The notes below the pieces were generated by a model, which did not search any database, was not told where the DNA came from, and was given only the letters and a program-made list of their open reading frames with translations. The translations under genes and the position numbers were made by a program. Positions 63,423-64,000 of a DNA stretch of 64,000 bases are shown here, in pieces. Every line of letters begins with the position of its first letter. Within the stretch, counting starts at the first letter, position 1. Source of the DNA: Alcaligenaceae bacterium (GTDB taxonomy: Bacteria > Pseudomonadota > Gammaproteobacteria > Burkholderiales > Burkholderiaceae_B); assembly GCA_013416395.1 (NCBI GenBank), contig JACCEP010000005.1, forward strand, positions 124,001 to 188,000. The letters run 5' to 3'.

Positions 63423-63881
63423 TCAGCCTTGAGCGGATTCGCTGTCTGACGGCCAGTCGCGAATATACGCCTTGAGCATGTTGTTTTCAAACTGCTGGGC
63501 AGATACGATGGCCTGTGCCATGTCATAAAATGACACGACGCCCATAAGCGTAGGGCCATCCATAACTGGCATATAGCGGGCATGCTTGTCGAGCATAAGC
63601 CGCTGCACCTCTTCAAAGCCTGTATTAGGCGAAACACTGACCGGTGCGTCATCCATAATGCTGCGAACGCTATGCGAGCCTGTATTGCCGTCGTTGGCAT
63701 GCAGATGGCGGATAAGTTCGCGAAAGGTAAGCATGCCAGCAAGCTGGCCGTGTTCCATAATGACCAGCGAACCGATATCTTGCTCGCTCATGGTTTGCAG
63801 CGCCTGAAGGATGGACGTGTCAGGCGTGGCGGTGTACAGCGTGTTGCCTTTCACGCGTAAAATTTCACTGACTCTCAGCAT
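63423..63881 (-). CDS. CBS-domain protein
   Basis: A 152-residue protein consisting of a CBS pair: TPDTSILQALQTMSEQDIGS with VIMEHGQLAGMLTFRELIRH, then SVSPNTGFEEVQRLMLDKHA and MPVMDGPTLMGVVSFYDMAQ. Such stand-alone pairs bind adenosine nucleotides and sense energy status; the partner is unknown. AGGAGG is 6 bases before the ATG. The upstream gene's frame overlaps its start. Confidence 0.9.
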   Translation of the reverse strand: MLRVSEILRVKGNTLYTATPDTSILQALQTMSEQDIGSLVIMEHGQLAGMLTFRELIRHLHANDGNTGSHSVRSIMDDAPVSVSPNTGFEEVQRLMLDKHARYMPVMDGPTLMGVVSFYDMAQAIVSAQQFENNMLKAYIRDWPSDSESAQG

Positions 63882-64000
63882 GATTTCCCTCCTCGCTGTG
63901 ATTCTGCAGCTTTATTTTTGTATTGTGCACCAATACGGGGTTTTCTGATAGTGCCGTGCCCGTCTCGAACAGGGTTTCCAGCCGTACGGCTTCACCAGCC
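63865..64000 (-). CDS. End of an unrecognised gene (partial)
   Basis: A frame open from the window edge on the minus strand ends at a TGA overlapping the CBS-domain start. It reads AGEAVRLETLFETGTALSEN then PVLVHNTKIKLQNHSEE. The sequence is protein-like (amphipathic helix, then strand) and the 17-base overlap with the CBS gene is typical of coupled genes. Too little is visible to name it; another frame gives a shorter alternative. Confidence 0.4.
   Translation of the reverse strand, partial: AGEAVRLETLFETGTALSENPVLVHNTKIKLQNHSEEGNHAESQ

Overview
The window looks like chromosomal DNA from a betaproteobacterium of the order Burkholderiales, most likely family Alcaligenaceae (the Bordetella / Advenella / Pusillimonas neighbourhood). 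This is an inference from gene content: a hemC-hemD-hemX-hemY cluster, rdgC, recA-recX beside a two-component system, metR/metE, sucCD, a BPSS1780-type membrane protein, a relic of a Bug/TctC solute receptor, and an aspartate carbamoyltransferase with an N-terminal helix-turn-helix extension. No rRNA, complete insertion sequence or CRISPR array is visible.

Layout. Bases 1-240 hold the end of a phage-type membrane protein. Bases 350-17,200 are a loose accessory-like stretch. It contains transporters (sstT, a DMT exporter), a LysR regulator with a divergent AtuA-type catabolic pair and a decayed Bug receptor, several small lipoproteins, an HMCES/YedK-type DNA-repair protein, a GH16-like protein, a dienelactone hydrolase, two inhibitor genes (I78 peptidase inhibitor and Ivy lysozyme inhibitor), a TerC-CBS membrane protein and a TMEM175-type channel. 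Three gene relics lie here: Bug, GNAT and a BrnA-like antitoxin. A tRNA with a CAU anticodon follows at 17,456-17,534 on the minus strand.

Bases 17,718-26,861 carry a giant alpha-2-macroglobulin gene directly coupled to pbpC, then a lipoprotein resembling the SecD periplasmic domain. Bases 27,226-30,143 hold a small membrane protein, the HTH-fused ATCase behind a perfect 11-bp-arm palindrome, and rdgC. Bases 30,631-34,573 are a minus-strand operon of response regulator, histidine kinase and MHS-type transporter. From 34,664 come SOS-regulated recA (perfect CTG-N10-CAG box) and recX, then metR/metE, a DUF2889 gene, sucCD, a TerC gene with an overlapping 41-residue membrane protein, hemCDXY, ppa and a fumarylacetoacetate-hydrolase-family gene.

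Bases 50,204-60,165 are a compact Tad/Flp-type pilus or secretion locus: three proteins with a GQA-type N-terminal anchor, an unrecognised protein, CpaB/RcpC, a CpaC/RcpA secretin, an FHA-CpaF ATPase, TadB, TadC and a DUF192 protein. It has no TadZ/CpaE, prepilin peptidase or TadD gene. Its first ribosome-binding site and start codon lie inside a perfect 17-bp hairpin. The window ends with a BPSS1780-type membrane protein, a homoserine kinase, dusA, a CBS-domain protein and the end of an unrecognised gene.

The strongest leads are the HTH-ATCase with its palindrome (possible autoregulation), the reduced Tad locus with its sequestering hairpin, the terminator-like hairpin in the recA leader, and several clean examples of gene decay. 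All functional statements come from reading motifs; no database search was run.
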